Shown: positions 25,858 through 34,104 of the stretch, in pieces
Position numbering within the stretch: the first letter of the stretch is position 1
Layout: every line of letters starts with the position of its first letter
Assembly (NCBI GenBank): GCA_036645955.1
Contig: JAVXND010000001.1
Span: 97,811 to 161,810, forward strand
Direction of reading: 5' to 3'
DNA length: 64,000 nt
Origin: Limiplasma sp036645955
GTDB lineage: Bacteria; Bacillota; Clostridia; Christensenellales; Aristaeellaceae
The notes under the pieces: model-generated
Databases searched by the model: none
Seen by the model: only the letters and a program-made list of their open reading frames with translations
What the model was told of the DNA's origin: nothing
Position numbers and translations under genes: made by a program

Positions 25858-27330
25858 TTACATCGGCAGATTGCCGTGCTTCTTGGGCGGGTTGCTGTCA
25901 CGTTTAGCGGCAAGCATCTCAAGCGCGGAAATCAGCATTGCGCGGGTCTTGGCAGGCTCGATAATATCGTCCACCATGCCCTGCTTGGCGGCATTCACAG
26001 CGCCTGCAACATTCTGCACATATTGATCCGCATATTTCGCACGTGCATCGGCAACGCTCAGCTCTTTATCCGCTTTGACTTCATTGCCGTAAAGCACGGC
26101 AACGGCGGCTTCGGGGGTCAGCGCAGAAATAATCGCAGACGGCCACGCATAGGTTACATCCGCGTTGGCTTTGCCGCCCATGGCCACATAAGCCTGTCCA
26201 ATGGCGTCGCCTGTAACCACTGCCAGCTTGGGCACCGTTGCTTCTGCATAAGCATAGAGCAGCTGGCTCTGTGCCTTAAACAGCCAACCCTGCTGTGCAA
26301 TGCTGTTTACCTCAACCCCGCAGGTGTTGAGCAAGCTTACCACGGGAATGCCGAAGCAGTCCATGAAGCGTACAAAACGAGCGGCCTTTTGCATAGCGCC
26401 TGCTGTGAGCTTGCCAGCGGCGGCTACAAAGCCCACCACGCGGCCGCCCATGCGGCTTAGCATCACGCGAATGCCTTGCTCGTAAGCGGGATACAGCTCC
26501 ATCACACTGCCATTGTCAGCCAATGCGGCAAGCAAGCTATCCACATCAGACGGATCAATCGCAGGCAGAAGACGGCTCATATCGTCCGAATCGATGATTT
26601 CGCAATCCTCAAGATTGCTCGAGGGCAGCATGGCAAGCAGCTTTTTGGCGGCAAGCAAAGCCTCTTCCTCTGTTTTGGCGCAGAGTGCGCAAGCGCCCAT
26701 TTCGCAGGCAACCTTCGCTCCGCCCAGTGCTTCCGGCTTCACATCCATGCCGTTCATGGCGGCCATGACCTGCGGGCCAAACACCATGAGCTGACCAACC
26801 TTTTCCGCTATGATGGCCACATCTGCCAGCTGTGTCAGCAGTGCCGCGCCGCCAATGCAGGGGCCTAGCACCAGTGCCACAATGGGGCACACGCCGCTCA
26901 TGCGAGCCAGCTTTTGATAAATTTCGGAATACGCGCTCATGGCGGCGGCACCTTCATCAATGCGCACGCCAGCGCTATCAAGCAACGCAAGCACTGGTGC
27001 ACCTGTCTTTTGCGCCATATCCAGCAGCTTTAAGATCTTAGCCGCCTGTGTCTTGCCCATTGCGCCCCCGTGAATGGTATAATCCTGCGCAAACAGATAT
27101 ACAGGCCGCTCCTCAATGGTTGCGTAGCCCGTGATGACACCTGCGCCCTCCTCGTCTTGGCTTACAAGCGCAAACAGTTCGACAAAGCTTCCTGCGTCGG
27201 CAAGCTTTTCAATGCGCTCACGTGCGGTGAGCTTCCCTGCGGCACGCTGTTCCTTTAGGCGCTTTTCGTCGCCGCCGAGGATGGCTTGACGAATTTCCAA
27301 CACCTTTTGAAGGTCTTGAGAGTTGTGCAT
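25858..27330 (-). CDS. mmdA: acyl-CoA carboxyltransferase, methylmalonyl-CoA decarboxylase alpha-type
   Basis: A 490-residue carboxyltransferase of the PccB/MmdA family with two crotonase-like halves. Motifs include YTIHGGAMGKTQAAKILKLLDMA, DSAGVRIDEGAAAM and GPCIGGAALL in the first half, and NTCGVEVNS with GQAYVAMGGKANADV in the second. It transfers the carboxyl group from methylmalonyl-CoA or another acyl-CoA to biotin. The ATG is preceded by GAAGGAGAA. It is first in the operon, ahead of the gamma subunit, biotin carrier, beta subunit and a second, OadA-type carboxyltransferase, so one pump may serve two substrates. Confidence 0.88.
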   Translation of the reverse strand: MHNSQDLQKVLEIRQAILGGDEKRLKEQRAAGKLTARERIEKLADAGSFVELFALVSQDEEGAGVITGYATIEERPVYLFAQDYTIHGGAMGKTQAAKILKLLDMAQKTGAPVLALLDSAGVRIDEGAAAMSAYSEIYQKLARMSGVCPIVALVLGPCIGGAALLTQLADVAIIAEKVGQLMVFGPQVMAAMNGMDVKPEALGGAKVACEMGACALCAKTEEEALLAAKKLLAMLPSSNLEDCEIIDSDDMSRLLPAIDPSDVDSLLAALADNGSVMELYPAYEQGIRVMLSRMGGRVVGFVAAAGKLTAGAMQKAARFVRFMDCFGIPVVSLLNTCGVEVNSIAQQGWLFKAQSQLLYAYAEATVPKLAVVTGDAIGQAYVAMGGKANADVTYAWPSAIISALTPEAAVAVLYGNEVKADKELSVADARAKYADQYVQNVAGAVNAAKQGMVDDIIEPAKTRAMLISALEMLAAKRDSNPPKKHGNLPM

Positions 27331-27442
27331 TTCCGTTCTCCTTCCATGCGGTAAATGGTCTATGGGTAGGGAGCAGTTAAAAAATGTTCAACCTATTCCC
27401 CATTCTTACCATTCTAGTTATCCTTCCTGTTTTCCTGCTTTT

Positions 27443-27472
27443 ATGATAAATTTTTGACGATTTTTTTATCAT
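27443..27472. promoter_or_regulatory. inverted repeat upstream of the decarboxylase operon
   Basis: ATGATAAA (27443-27450) and TTTATCAT (27465-27472) form an 8-bp inverted repeat with a 14-base AT-rich gap, about 115-140 bases before the mmdA-type start. It may be an operator; I could not place a good promoter around it. Confidence 0.4.
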
Positions 27473-27489
27473 TTTTCCTCATCTCGTAA

Positions 27490-27528
27490 AAAGCGAGGCG
27501 AAAACGCTGATTTCTCAACGCTTTCGCC
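27490..27528 (-). terminator. intrinsic terminator after the GNAT gene
   Basis: On the minus strand a 10-bp stem with one G-T pair (27519-27528 with 27497-27506) is followed after a few bases by a CTTTTTA tract. It starts within 6 bases of the GNAT stop codon. Confidence 0.72.
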
Positions 27529-27533
27529 CATTG

Positions 27534-28355
27534 CTACCATTCTATTTTCTTTTCGTCATTCACTTCATACACGCAATAGGCTCCCTGCTCGCAATATCCC
27601 AATTTCTGCGCCAATTGCACGGATGCGCGGTTGGCCGCATCCCAGCTTGGATACAGTCCGCGCTCAAGGCAGGTCAGAATCAGCTTTGCACAGCACGCGC
27701 ACGCAATCCCCTGCCGCCGCATATCGCTTCGCGTATCCACCTCAATTTCAATCCCGCCATTGTAATACGTATAGGAGGAAGCCCCGCCCACAGGCTCCTG
27801 ATTGCATAGCGCCACAAAGCCCAAGCCGTTTTTCATATAATTTTCTGCGCTTCCAAACACCGCACAAAAATCACGCGACCATTCCTCTTTCAGCAAGCGT
27901 TCACACAGCTCCCCATCAATGGGCACCATGGTCAATTTGCGATCCAGCGCATTCACCATGGCTTGCAGGTGCGCTATATCAAAGCCATGCACATCCTTGC
28001 AAATGGCATAGCGCTCACAGCGCTTGTGCCTGCCTTCAAAGGCGGCTTCAATCTTAGGCTCCCAAGCTTTGCTTTGGGGTGCAAGAATGCCTGCTTTCCC
28101 GTTTAAATGCCGCGATAGGGCGTGTAACAGCCGCTCCGCGCGAACGGTGTCCGCATTGCCTGCCACAAACAAAAAATCGCCGATTTCACAAACAGCTTCG
28201 CAGGGTGGCTCACTGCCGCCCTCCAAGCACCACGCAGTGCCCATACAGCCTTGCAATACCGACCAAATCAGCGTTTCCTCCCACCCATCAAAAAGAGGCG
28301 CTACGCGCTTTCGCGCCACCTCTCCTTGTAGTGGTATGAGCAGGTCGTTTCTCAT
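27534..28355 (-). CDS. GNAT-family acetyltransferase (GNAT_acetyltran type)
   Basis: A 273-residue cytosolic protein. The C-terminal third is a GNAT fold with the acetyl-CoA loop around VDTRSDMRRQGIACACCAKLI and the closing segment WDAANRASVQLAQKLGY. The N-terminal half has the looser architecture of the longer GNAT_acetyltran group. The acceptor is unknown. ATG at 28355 is chosen because GAGGA lies 9 bases upstream; a TTG three codons earlier overlaps the purC stop but has no spacing to a ribosome-binding site. It follows purC directly and is probably cotranscribed. Confidence 0.75.
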   Translation of the reverse strand: MRNDLLIPLQGEVARKRVAPLFDGWEETLIWSVLQGCMGTAWCLEGGSEPPCEAVCEIGDFLFVAGNADTVRAERLLHALSRHLNGKAGILAPQSKAWEPKIEAAFEGRHKRCERYAICKDVHGFDIAHLQAMVNALDRKLTMVPIDGELCERLLKEEWSRDFCAVFGSAENYMKNGLGFVALCNQEPVGGASSYTYYNGGIEIEVDTRSDMRRQGIACACCAKLILTCLERGLYPSWDAANRASVQLAQKLGYCEQGAYCVYEVNDEKKIEW

Positions 28356-28360
28356 TGCGC

Positions 28361-29092
28361 TCAATCCTCTGCGTTTTTTAGCACGCCGCCCGTCAAGCGG
28401 TGCAGTACCTCTCGGTAAGCTTCCTCCACATCGCCCAAATCGTGGCGAAAGCGGTCAATATCAAGCGGCTCATGCGTGCGCGCATCCCAAAAGCGGCAGG
28501 TATCAGGGGAAACTTCATCCGCCAGCAAAATTTCACCGTGAAAGCGCCCAAATTCAAGCTTGAAATCAATCAGCTCAATGCTGATTTCACGCATGCATTC
28601 GCCCACCACTTCATTGATGCGCAAGCTCAATTCCTTCATGCGGCAAATTTCCTCTGGCGTAGCAAGCGACATGGCCGTAATATGCGTCAGGTTCACCAGC
28701 GGGTCGTCCAGCTCAGGGTCCTTCAGGCATAGCTCCACCACGGTGTTTTTGAGGCGCGTACCATCTGGGTAGCCTATGCGCCGTGCCAAGCTGCCCGCCA
28801 CAATGTTGCGTACCTTCACCACCACAGGGATGATCTCCACACGCTTGACCAAGGATCGGCGCTGATCCACACGGCGAATAAAATGGTTTGGCACGCCTTG
28901 CTCCGTAAGCATGGTAAACATATGCTCACAAATCAAATTGTTGATCTCGCCCTTGCCAAGAATTCGCCCGCGCTTCAAGCCATGAAACGCGAAAGTTTCG
29001 TCACGATACTCAATGATTGCCTCATCCGGGTTGGAGGCGGCAAAAAGCTTCTTACCTTTTCCTTCGGCAATGATGCCGGTATCTTCACTCAT
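28361..29092 (-). CDS. purC: phosphoribosylaminoimidazole-succinocarboxamide synthase
   Basis: A 243-residue enzyme of purine synthesis that condenses CAIR with aspartate using ATP to give SAICAR. Signatures are GKGKKLF near the N-terminus, RDETFAFHGLKRGRILGKGEINN, EIIPVVVKVRNIVAGSLARRIG and LIDFKLEFGR, with DEVSPDTCRFWD. ATG at 29092 has AAGGAG 5 bases upstream; 10 in-frame codons further upstream are discarded. No other purine genes adjoin it. Confidence 0.95.
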   Translation of the reverse strand: MSEDTGIIAEGKGKKLFAASNPDEAIIEYRDETFAFHGLKRGRILGKGEINNLICEHMFTMLTEQGVPNHFIRRVDQRRSLVKRVEIIPVVVKVRNIVAGSLARRIGYPDGTRLKNTVVELCLKDPELDDPLVNLTHITAMSLATPEEICRMKELSLRINEVVGECMREISIELIDFKLEFGRFHGEILLADEVSPDTCRFWDARTHEPLDIDRFRHDLGDVEEAYREVLHRLTGGVLKNAED

Positions 29093-29137
29093 GCATTCTC
29101 CTTCTTGCTTCCATGCACTCACCAGTTGTTTCGCCTT

Positions 29138-29166
29138 ATTGTAACACGGTTCGCTGCATGGCGCAA
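29138..29166 (-). promoter_or_regulatory. promoter of purC
   Basis: On the minus strand TTGCGC (29161-29166), a 17-base spacer and TACAAT (29138-29143), about 45 bases before the purC start. Confidence 0.65.
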
Positions 29167-29284
29167 GTATGGATGCGGCGGCGGAAGGGTTGTGTAAAAA
29201 GGCTTTGCACTCTCATTATGCAAAAAATACATCCCCGCTATTTACGCCGCTTTAGAGTATGCTACTTTTAGTCCAGTATTATGG

Positions 29285-29313
29285 TTGACTTGCACCATGG
29301 CCAATGTTACAAT
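29285..29313 (+). promoter_or_regulatory. promoter of the RpiR-family regulator
   Basis: TTGACT (29285-29290), a 17-base spacer and TACAAT (29308-29313), 50 bases before the gene start. Confidence 0.75.
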
Positions 29314-29362
29314 AAAACCATGAAATAGCTAGAGATATGTAACGAATCGGAGGAAATTCATT

Positions 29363-30199
29363 ATGCGCGAGGATGCCTTATCGTTGATTAAAGCCGAGTA
29401 CAATGCACTCACACAAATGGAACGCGGCATTGCTGATTATGTGCTTGCGCATAGTGAGCAGGTTCTTTACATGTCCATCACCCAGCTTTCGGAAGCATGT
29501 GCTGTGGCTGACAGTAGCATTTATCGCTTCTGTCAGCATGTCATGCGGTGCGGCTATCTTGAGTTTCGCTCACGGCTCATGTTTAGCGCAAACGCAGAGG
29601 AAGCACGCAATGGTTATGAAGAAGCCGCGATAGAAGATACCGTGCTTGGCCAACGCTTACACGAGCTCTATTTATGCAACCTGTCCGTTTTGCGGCAGAC
29701 CTATCGCTCGCTCAATATAGATGAACTGGAAGAAGCAACCGCCCGAATGCGCAAAGCCAGCCGCATCATGTTTATGGGCATGGGTACCTCTCTGGTGTCT
29801 GTGATGGATGCGTTTCAGCATTTTTTACGCGTCACGCCCAAGGTATGCTGTTCCATAGAAACGCATACACAGGAGCTGTTGGCTTCAAGCCTCACAAAAA
29901 GCGACGTAGCCATTGTATTCAGCCGCAGTGGCAGTACCCCTGAAACCCTCGCCTTGGCCAAATCGGTCAAGAATAACGGTGTCTACCTCATCGGTATCAC
30001 GCATTGCGCGCAATCTCCGCTGTATCGGCTAAGCGATCTGGGCTTTTTGTGCGGAAGAGGCGAAGAGCTTTGTTCCCAAGACGATGCCAAACAGCCCTTC
30101 AAGCGCTGTATGTCTGCTTCCTTTGCGTCACGCGCCTTTTTGATGGATGCGCTTTGCACCGTTTATACCGCGGAAGCAAACAGCAGAGAACCGTCCTGA
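29363..30199 (+). CDS. MurR/RpiR-family transcriptional regulator
   Basis: A 278-residue sugar-responsive regulator. Residues 1-77 form the RpiR helix-turn-helix (ITQLSEACAVADSSIYRFCQHV), and residues about 105-240 an SIS sugar-phosphate-binding domain (RIMFMGMGTSLVSVMDAF; VAIVFSRSGSTPETLALAKSVKNNGVYLIGITH). RBS CGGAGGAA is 7 bases before the ATG. Such proteins sense phosphosugars and often control nearby sugar genes, but the neighbours here are purC and rpsU, so the target is open. Confidence 0.87.
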   Translation: MREDALSLIKAEYNALTQMERGIADYVLAHSEQVLYMSITQLSEACAVADSSIYRFCQHVMRCGYLEFRSRLMFSANAEEARNGYEEAAIEDTVLGQRLHELYLCNLSVLRQTYRSLNIDELEEATARMRKASRIMFMGMGTSLVSVMDAFQHFLRVTPKVCCSIETHTQELLASSLTKSDVAIVFSRSGSTPETLALAKSVKNNGVYLIGITHCAQSPLYRLSDLGFLCGRGEELCSQDDAKQPFKRCMSASFASRAFLMDALCTVYTAEANSREPS

Positions 30200-30226
30200 T
30201 CCCCTCATTCCCCGCAATAATAAAGG

Positions 30227-30255
30227 CCCCATCCCGAAGCTTGTTCGGAATGGGG
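30227..30255. terminator. terminator between the RpiR regulator and rpsU
   Basis: A 12-bp stem with one mismatch (30227-30238 with 30244-30255) and a 5-base loop lies between convergent genes. The trailing T tract is weak on both strands (TCTTGATT on plus, CCTTTATTATT on minus). Confidence 0.6.
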
Positions 30256-30272
30256 TCTTGATTGCGTATGAA

Positions 30273-30446
30273 TCAGTACTTGCGCTTACGTGCAGCCTCA
30301 GCCTTCTTCTTGCGTTTTACGCTGGGCTTTTCATAATGCTCACGCTTGCGGGCCTCTGCCAAAACACCTGTGCGAGCACATTGACGTTTGAACCGCTTCA
30401 GAGCGCTTTCCAGGGATTCGTTTTCGCGGATGCGTACCTCGGACAC
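30273..30446 (-). CDS. rpsU: 30S ribosomal protein S21
   Basis: A 57-residue basic ribosomal protein, correct length for S21. The translation begins SEVRIRENESLESALKRFK, continues with the conserved CARTGVLAEARKREHYEKPS, and ends in a Lys/Arg-rich tail RKRKY. The start is GTG at 30446 with GGGAGGG 7 bases upstream. It sits at the end of the heat-shock/tRNA-modification gene string, its usual position in Bacillota. Confidence 0.96.
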   Translation of the reverse strand: MSEVRIRENESLESALKRFKRQCARTGVLAEARKREHYEKPSVKRKKKAEAARKRKY

Positions 30447-30588
30447 TGTTATCCCTCCCCTCGCTCATCTCGCTTTTCGCCTGTGAACCATTCGGCTGAA
30501 ACAGGGCATACAGCGACCATGTAAATATTATAGCGCGGATTCGCCATGCCGTCAACCATGAATTTATGCTCATTGCAAATTTCACGGT

Positions 30589-30933
30589 TCATGCCATGTT
30601 TTCGCTCAGCTTTGCGCCACCCATAATATGGAAATGCAGGTGCTTGACCGTTTGACAGCCATGGTCGCCGCAGTTGTTCACTACGCGATAGCCCCCTTGG
30701 GATAAGCCCAATTGCTCTGCCACCTTCGCGCAGGTACGTAGGCAAGCGGCAAGCTGTACATCCGAAAGTTCATTTGCATGCGACAAATCGCAAATGTGCT
30801 TTTTGCTCACCACCAATGCGTGAATGGGTGCTTGGGGGTTGATATCATAAAAAGCGAAAGTGTTTTCGTCTTCATAAATCTTCTTGGAAGGAATCTCCCC
30901 CGCAACAATCTTACAAAACAAACAATCCTGCAT
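30589..30933 (-). CDS. hinT: HIT-family purine nucleotide hydrolase
   Basis: A 114-residue HIT protein. CLFCKIVAGEIPSKK opens the domain and the histidine triad HLHFHIMGG lies near the C-terminus. It hydrolyses AMP-linked substrates such as adenosine phosphoramidates. ATG at 30933 has GAGGAG 7 bases upstream; the frame is open beyond it but overlaps mtaB and shows no homology. Confidence 0.92.
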   Translation of the reverse strand: MQDCLFCKIVAGEIPSKKIYEDENTFAFYDINPQAPIHALVVSKKHICDLSHANELSDVQLAACLRTCAKVAEQLGLSQGGYRVVNNCGDHGCQTVKHLHFHIMGGAKLSENMA

Positions 30934-30971
30934 ATGGCTCTCCTCGCTTCCACATCTTGTGTACTGGTGTG

Positions 30972-32264
30972 TTATTCTACAGCCTTGCCCGACATTCCTT
31001 CTTTTGTGAGCTTTTCCAAGCAAACATTTACCAAAGCGCCTGCACTGCCTGTGGGCACGCACACATGCACATATTCTGGTGTATAGCCCGTCCAATCGCC
31101 GTCTGGCAGCTGATTTTCTAACAGCACGGGGCGCACCGAGTGCAGCAGCGCCTCGCGGTAGCGGCAGGCAAGGGTTTCCCCCACCGCAATCAAGCGATGT
31201 ACGCGCTGTGCTTTGACATTTTCGTTCACCTGCTCGGGCATTTGCGCGGCGGGGGTACCTTCGCGCTTGCTGTAGGGAAACACATGCAGCTTTGCAAAGC
31301 CGATCTGCTCACAAAAGCGCACGGTTTCCTCAAACTCTGCTTCGGTTTCACCGGGAAAGCCAACAATCACATCCGTGGTAAACGCCGCATGTGCAAACGC
31401 CGTGCGGATGCATGCCACAGCCTTTGTAAATTGTTCGGTATTGTACCCGCGCTTCATTCGGCGAAGCACCTCATCGCTTCCGCTTTGCAAGGCCAAATGA
31501 AATTGCGGGCAAAATTGCGGCAAGCCTTTCATTTGCGTAACAAAGGCTTCATTCACCACGCGCGGTTCCAGCGAGCCTAGCCGCACACGGTGGATGCCCT
31601 CGGTTTCGCACGCGGCCTGCACCGCCTGCGCCAGCGTCGGCTTCTGCGGCAAATCGCGCCCATAGCTGGTGAGGTGGATGCCCGTCAGCACCAGCTCTGT
31701 AAAGCCCTCTTTTGCAAGCGCCTGCGCTTCCGCGCGAATGTCCTCCACCGCGCGTGAACGAATACTGCCGCGTACAGAAGGAATAATGCAATAGGTACAG
31801 CGGTTGTCACAGCCCTCTTGAATTTTCATCACGGCACGCGTATGCCCTTCATGGCTGTGAATGGTGAGGGCTTCAAACGGCGCGCTTTCCAGCGCATCCA
31901 CCGCCACCAGCTGGATTCCTTGCGCAATGGCTTTTTCAAGCAGCTCCACCACCTGTGCGCGGTGCTGTGTGCCCAAAATAAGCCTCGCGCCCGTATCGCG
32001 AAGCTCAGCGCCCATGCGCTGTGCCAAGCAACCCGCAACCACAAGCTCCGCTTGCGGATTGCGGCGGCCATAGCGGCGCACAAGCTGCATGCTTTTTTGA
32101 TCTCCCGTGCCCGTAACCGTGCAGGTATTCACCACATATACGTCCGCCAGCGCATTGCTTGGCACCACCTGATAGCCCTTGCGCTCAAACTGCTCCAGCA
32201 TCGCTTGCGTATCATATTGGTTTACTTTGCAACCAAGGGTGGCAAAGGCTACCGTCTTTGGCAT
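30972..32264 (-). CDS. mtaB: tRNA N6-threonylcarbamoyladenosine-37 methylthiotransferase MtaB
   Basis: A 430-residue radical-SAM enzyme that adds a methylthio group to t6A37 of tRNA. The N-terminal UPF0004 domain begins AFATLGCKVNQYDTQAM with the first cluster cysteines. The radical-SAM cluster motif is CDNRCTYC near residue 148, and a TRAM domain lies at the C-terminus. GCKVNQYD distinguishes MtaB from MiaB and RimO. ATG at 32264 has GAAGGGGG about 10 bases upstream. It is placed after rsmE as in Bacillus. Confidence 0.93.
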   Translation of the reverse strand: MPKTVAFATLGCKVNQYDTQAMLEQFERKGYQVVPSNALADVYVVNTCTVTGTGDQKSMQLVRRYGRRNPQAELVVAGCLAQRMGAELRDTGARLILGTQHRAQVVELLEKAIAQGIQLVAVDALESAPFEALTIHSHEGHTRAVMKIQEGCDNRCTYCIIPSVRGSIRSRAVEDIRAEAQALAKEGFTELVLTGIHLTSYGRDLPQKPTLAQAVQAACETEGIHRVRLGSLEPRVVNEAFVTQMKGLPQFCPQFHLALQSGSDEVLRRMKRGYNTEQFTKAVACIRTAFAHAAFTTDVIVGFPGETEAEFEETVRFCEQIGFAKLHVFPYSKREGTPAAQMPEQVNENVKAQRVHRLIAVGETLACRYREALLHSVRPVLLENQLPDGDWTGYTPEYVHVCVPTGSAGALVNVCLEKLTKEGMSGKAVE

Positions 32265-32286
32265 GATGAAATTTCCCCCTTCAACG

Positions 32287-33054
32287 CTACATTTCCCCAA
32301 GCGCCGCCCACAAAACGGCCAAGGCGCACAGGCCTGCGGTTTCTGTACGCAAAATGCGCCTCCCGAGTGTAACGCTCACAGCGCCTAAGTCTTGCAATCT
32401 CTGCCACTCGCTTAGCGAAATGCCGCCCTCCGGGCCCACCACAAGCAGCACACGCCTTGGCATGCCGTGCTCCCGCACATAGCCTTTGACCGCCTCGCTC
32501 AAGGGCAGTGCGCGTTCCTCTTCCCATGCCACAAAAACCGCGTCATAGCCATCGTCGTCCTTTGCTTTTGAAATCAGCTCCACCGCCTTATCAAAAGCAA
32601 GCGTTTGGAAAATTTCAGGCACATGTGCGCGTCCGCTTTGCTTTGCGGCTTCCAGCGCAATGCGGGCAAGCCTTTCGCGTTTTTTATCGCCTTTTTCAGC
32701 ACGCTCGGCGCGTGCAATGCTTCTTTCCATCTCCACAGGCCATAGCGCCCATGCGCCTAACTCCGTCGCCTTTTGCACAATCATTTCCAATTTATCCGCC
32801 TTGGGCAGACCTTGTAACAAAACCGCTTTGGCGCTAGCCTCGGGCGACGGCAAAACGGCGGTGACGGTTGCGCTGGTTTCTAGCGGGGTAACGGCGCTTA
32901 GCTTGGCCTCATACAGCCCTTCCCCATCCAAAAGATGCACGCTCTGACCCTCGCGAAGCCTGAGCACACGCGCGGCGTGTTCGCTTTCCTCCCGCGAAAG
33001 GGTCACGGTTTGTCCCAGCTCCTGTACGCGTTGATTCACATAGAATCGGTGCAT
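32287..33054 (-). CDS. rsmE: 16S rRNA m3U1498 methyltransferase
   Basis: A 255-residue SPOUT-type methyltransferase acting on U1498 of 16S rRNA. An N-terminal PUA-like part begins MHRFYVNQ. The C-terminal knot has LVVGPEGGISLSEWQRLQDLGAVSVTLGRRILRTETA, the SAM-binding family signature. The start codon overlaps the prmA stop by one base (TAATG), so translation is coupled. Confidence 0.94.
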   Translation of the reverse strand: MHRFYVNQRVQELGQTVTLSREESEHAARVLRLREGQSVHLLDGEGLYEAKLSAVTPLETSATVTAVLPSPEASAKAVLLQGLPKADKLEMIVQKATELGAWALWPVEMERSIARAERAEKGDKKRERLARIALEAAKQSGRAHVPEIFQTLAFDKAVELISKAKDDDGYDAVFVAWEEERALPLSEAVKGYVREHGMPRRVLLVVGPEGGISLSEWQRLQDLGAVSVTLGRRILRTETAGLCALAVLWAALGEM

Positions 33055-34004
33055 TATCGAGCCTCATTTCCAAAGCAGAGCGCCACCCACTCGCCCTTCT
33101 CAATGCGATCGGTCAGTTGGTAGCCCGCCGCTTTGGCGGCAGTCAGCACGTCCTGTTCACGCTCGCGGATAATACCCGAGCACAAAAGCAGACCATGCGG
33201 CACCAAATGCCTTGTAAGCGGCCCCGCCAGCATGCAAATAGCGTCTGCCACAATGTTGGCAACCGCCAGCTCGCAAGGCATTGCTTCACTTTTGACCAAA
33301 TCGCCCACCACCACGCGCACATTTTCGTTCACGTGATTGAGGGTAATGTTTTCCTTGGCAACCTTTACCGCATCGGGGTCAATGTCAATGGCGAGCACTT
33401 CCTTTGCGCCCAGCTTAGCCGCCGCAATGGCCAGAATGCCGCTTCCCGTGCCCACGTCCATCACGCGCATTCCCTGCGTTAAGTGCCGCTCCAAAAGCTG
33501 CATGCACATAAAGGTGGTTTCATGCGTGCCCGTGCCAAAGGCCATGCCTGGATCCAGCTCTATCACAAGATCGCCCTGCTTGCGTTCAAAGGGCTCCCAT
33601 GTGGGCTTCACCACCAGCTTTGTACCCACGCGAAACGGCTTGTAAAACTTTTTCCAAACCTCCGACCAGTCTTCATCCGCCACATTTTGAATGTCAAGCG
33701 ACAGCTTGCCCATGGGCAAGCCAAAATCCGCCAGTGAAAGCTCTTCAAGCCTTAGCCGCACACCTTCAAGAAGGGTGTAAATGTGCTCGTTTTGCTCAAA
33801 CCATGCCTTCACCAGCACATCCTCAGGCATTTCGTCCAGCATTTTGGGATCATATAATTCCCAATACACACCGGGCTTTGAGGGGTCGGGTACATCCGCA
33901 CGATCCACAATTTCCGTGCCCACAGCGCCAAGAAGCATGAGCGCTTCGCTAACGATGTCGGAGCCTTCCGTGGTTGTGTGAACAATTGCTTCACACCATT
34001 GCAT
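33054..34004 (-). CDS. prmA: ribosomal protein L11 methyltransferase
   Basis: A 316-residue SAM-dependent enzyme that methylates L11. MQWCEAIVHTTTEGSDIVSEAL is the N-terminal substrate-recognition part. The Rossmann methyltransferase domain has VMDVGTGSGILAIAAAKLG, and the catalytic-site motif is NIVADAI. RBS AAAGGAGGAGA precedes the ATG. It starts a subgroup after the dnaJ terminator. Confidence 0.94.
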   Translation of the reverse strand: MQWCEAIVHTTTEGSDIVSEALMLLGAVGTEIVDRADVPDPSKPGVYWELYDPKMLDEMPEDVLVKAWFEQNEHIYTLLEGVRLRLEELSLADFGLPMGKLSLDIQNVADEDWSEVWKKFYKPFRVGTKLVVKPTWEPFERKQGDLVIELDPGMAFGTGTHETTFMCMQLLERHLTQGMRVMDVGTGSGILAIAAAKLGAKEVLAIDIDPDAVKVAKENITLNHVNENVRVVVGDLVKSEAMPCELAVANIVADAICMLAGPLTRHLVPHGLLLCSGIIREREQDVLTAAKAAGYQLTDRIEKGEWVALCFGNEAR

Positions 34005-34052
34005 GGGTTTCTCCTCCTTTTTATGAAACGCCTACCGCTGTATAGGTAGACC

Positions 34053-34099
34053 AAAAGACGTGCGCGCTTTGGAATGCTCCGCGCGCCGCACGTCTTTTT
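34053..34099. terminator. terminator between dnaJ and prmA
   Basis: A 13-bp stem with one bulged base (34053-34067 with 34081-34097), flanked by A and T tracts so it can act in both directions. It ends most of the heat-shock transcript after dnaJ. Confidence 0.75.
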
Positions 34100-34104
34100 G
34101 TTAT

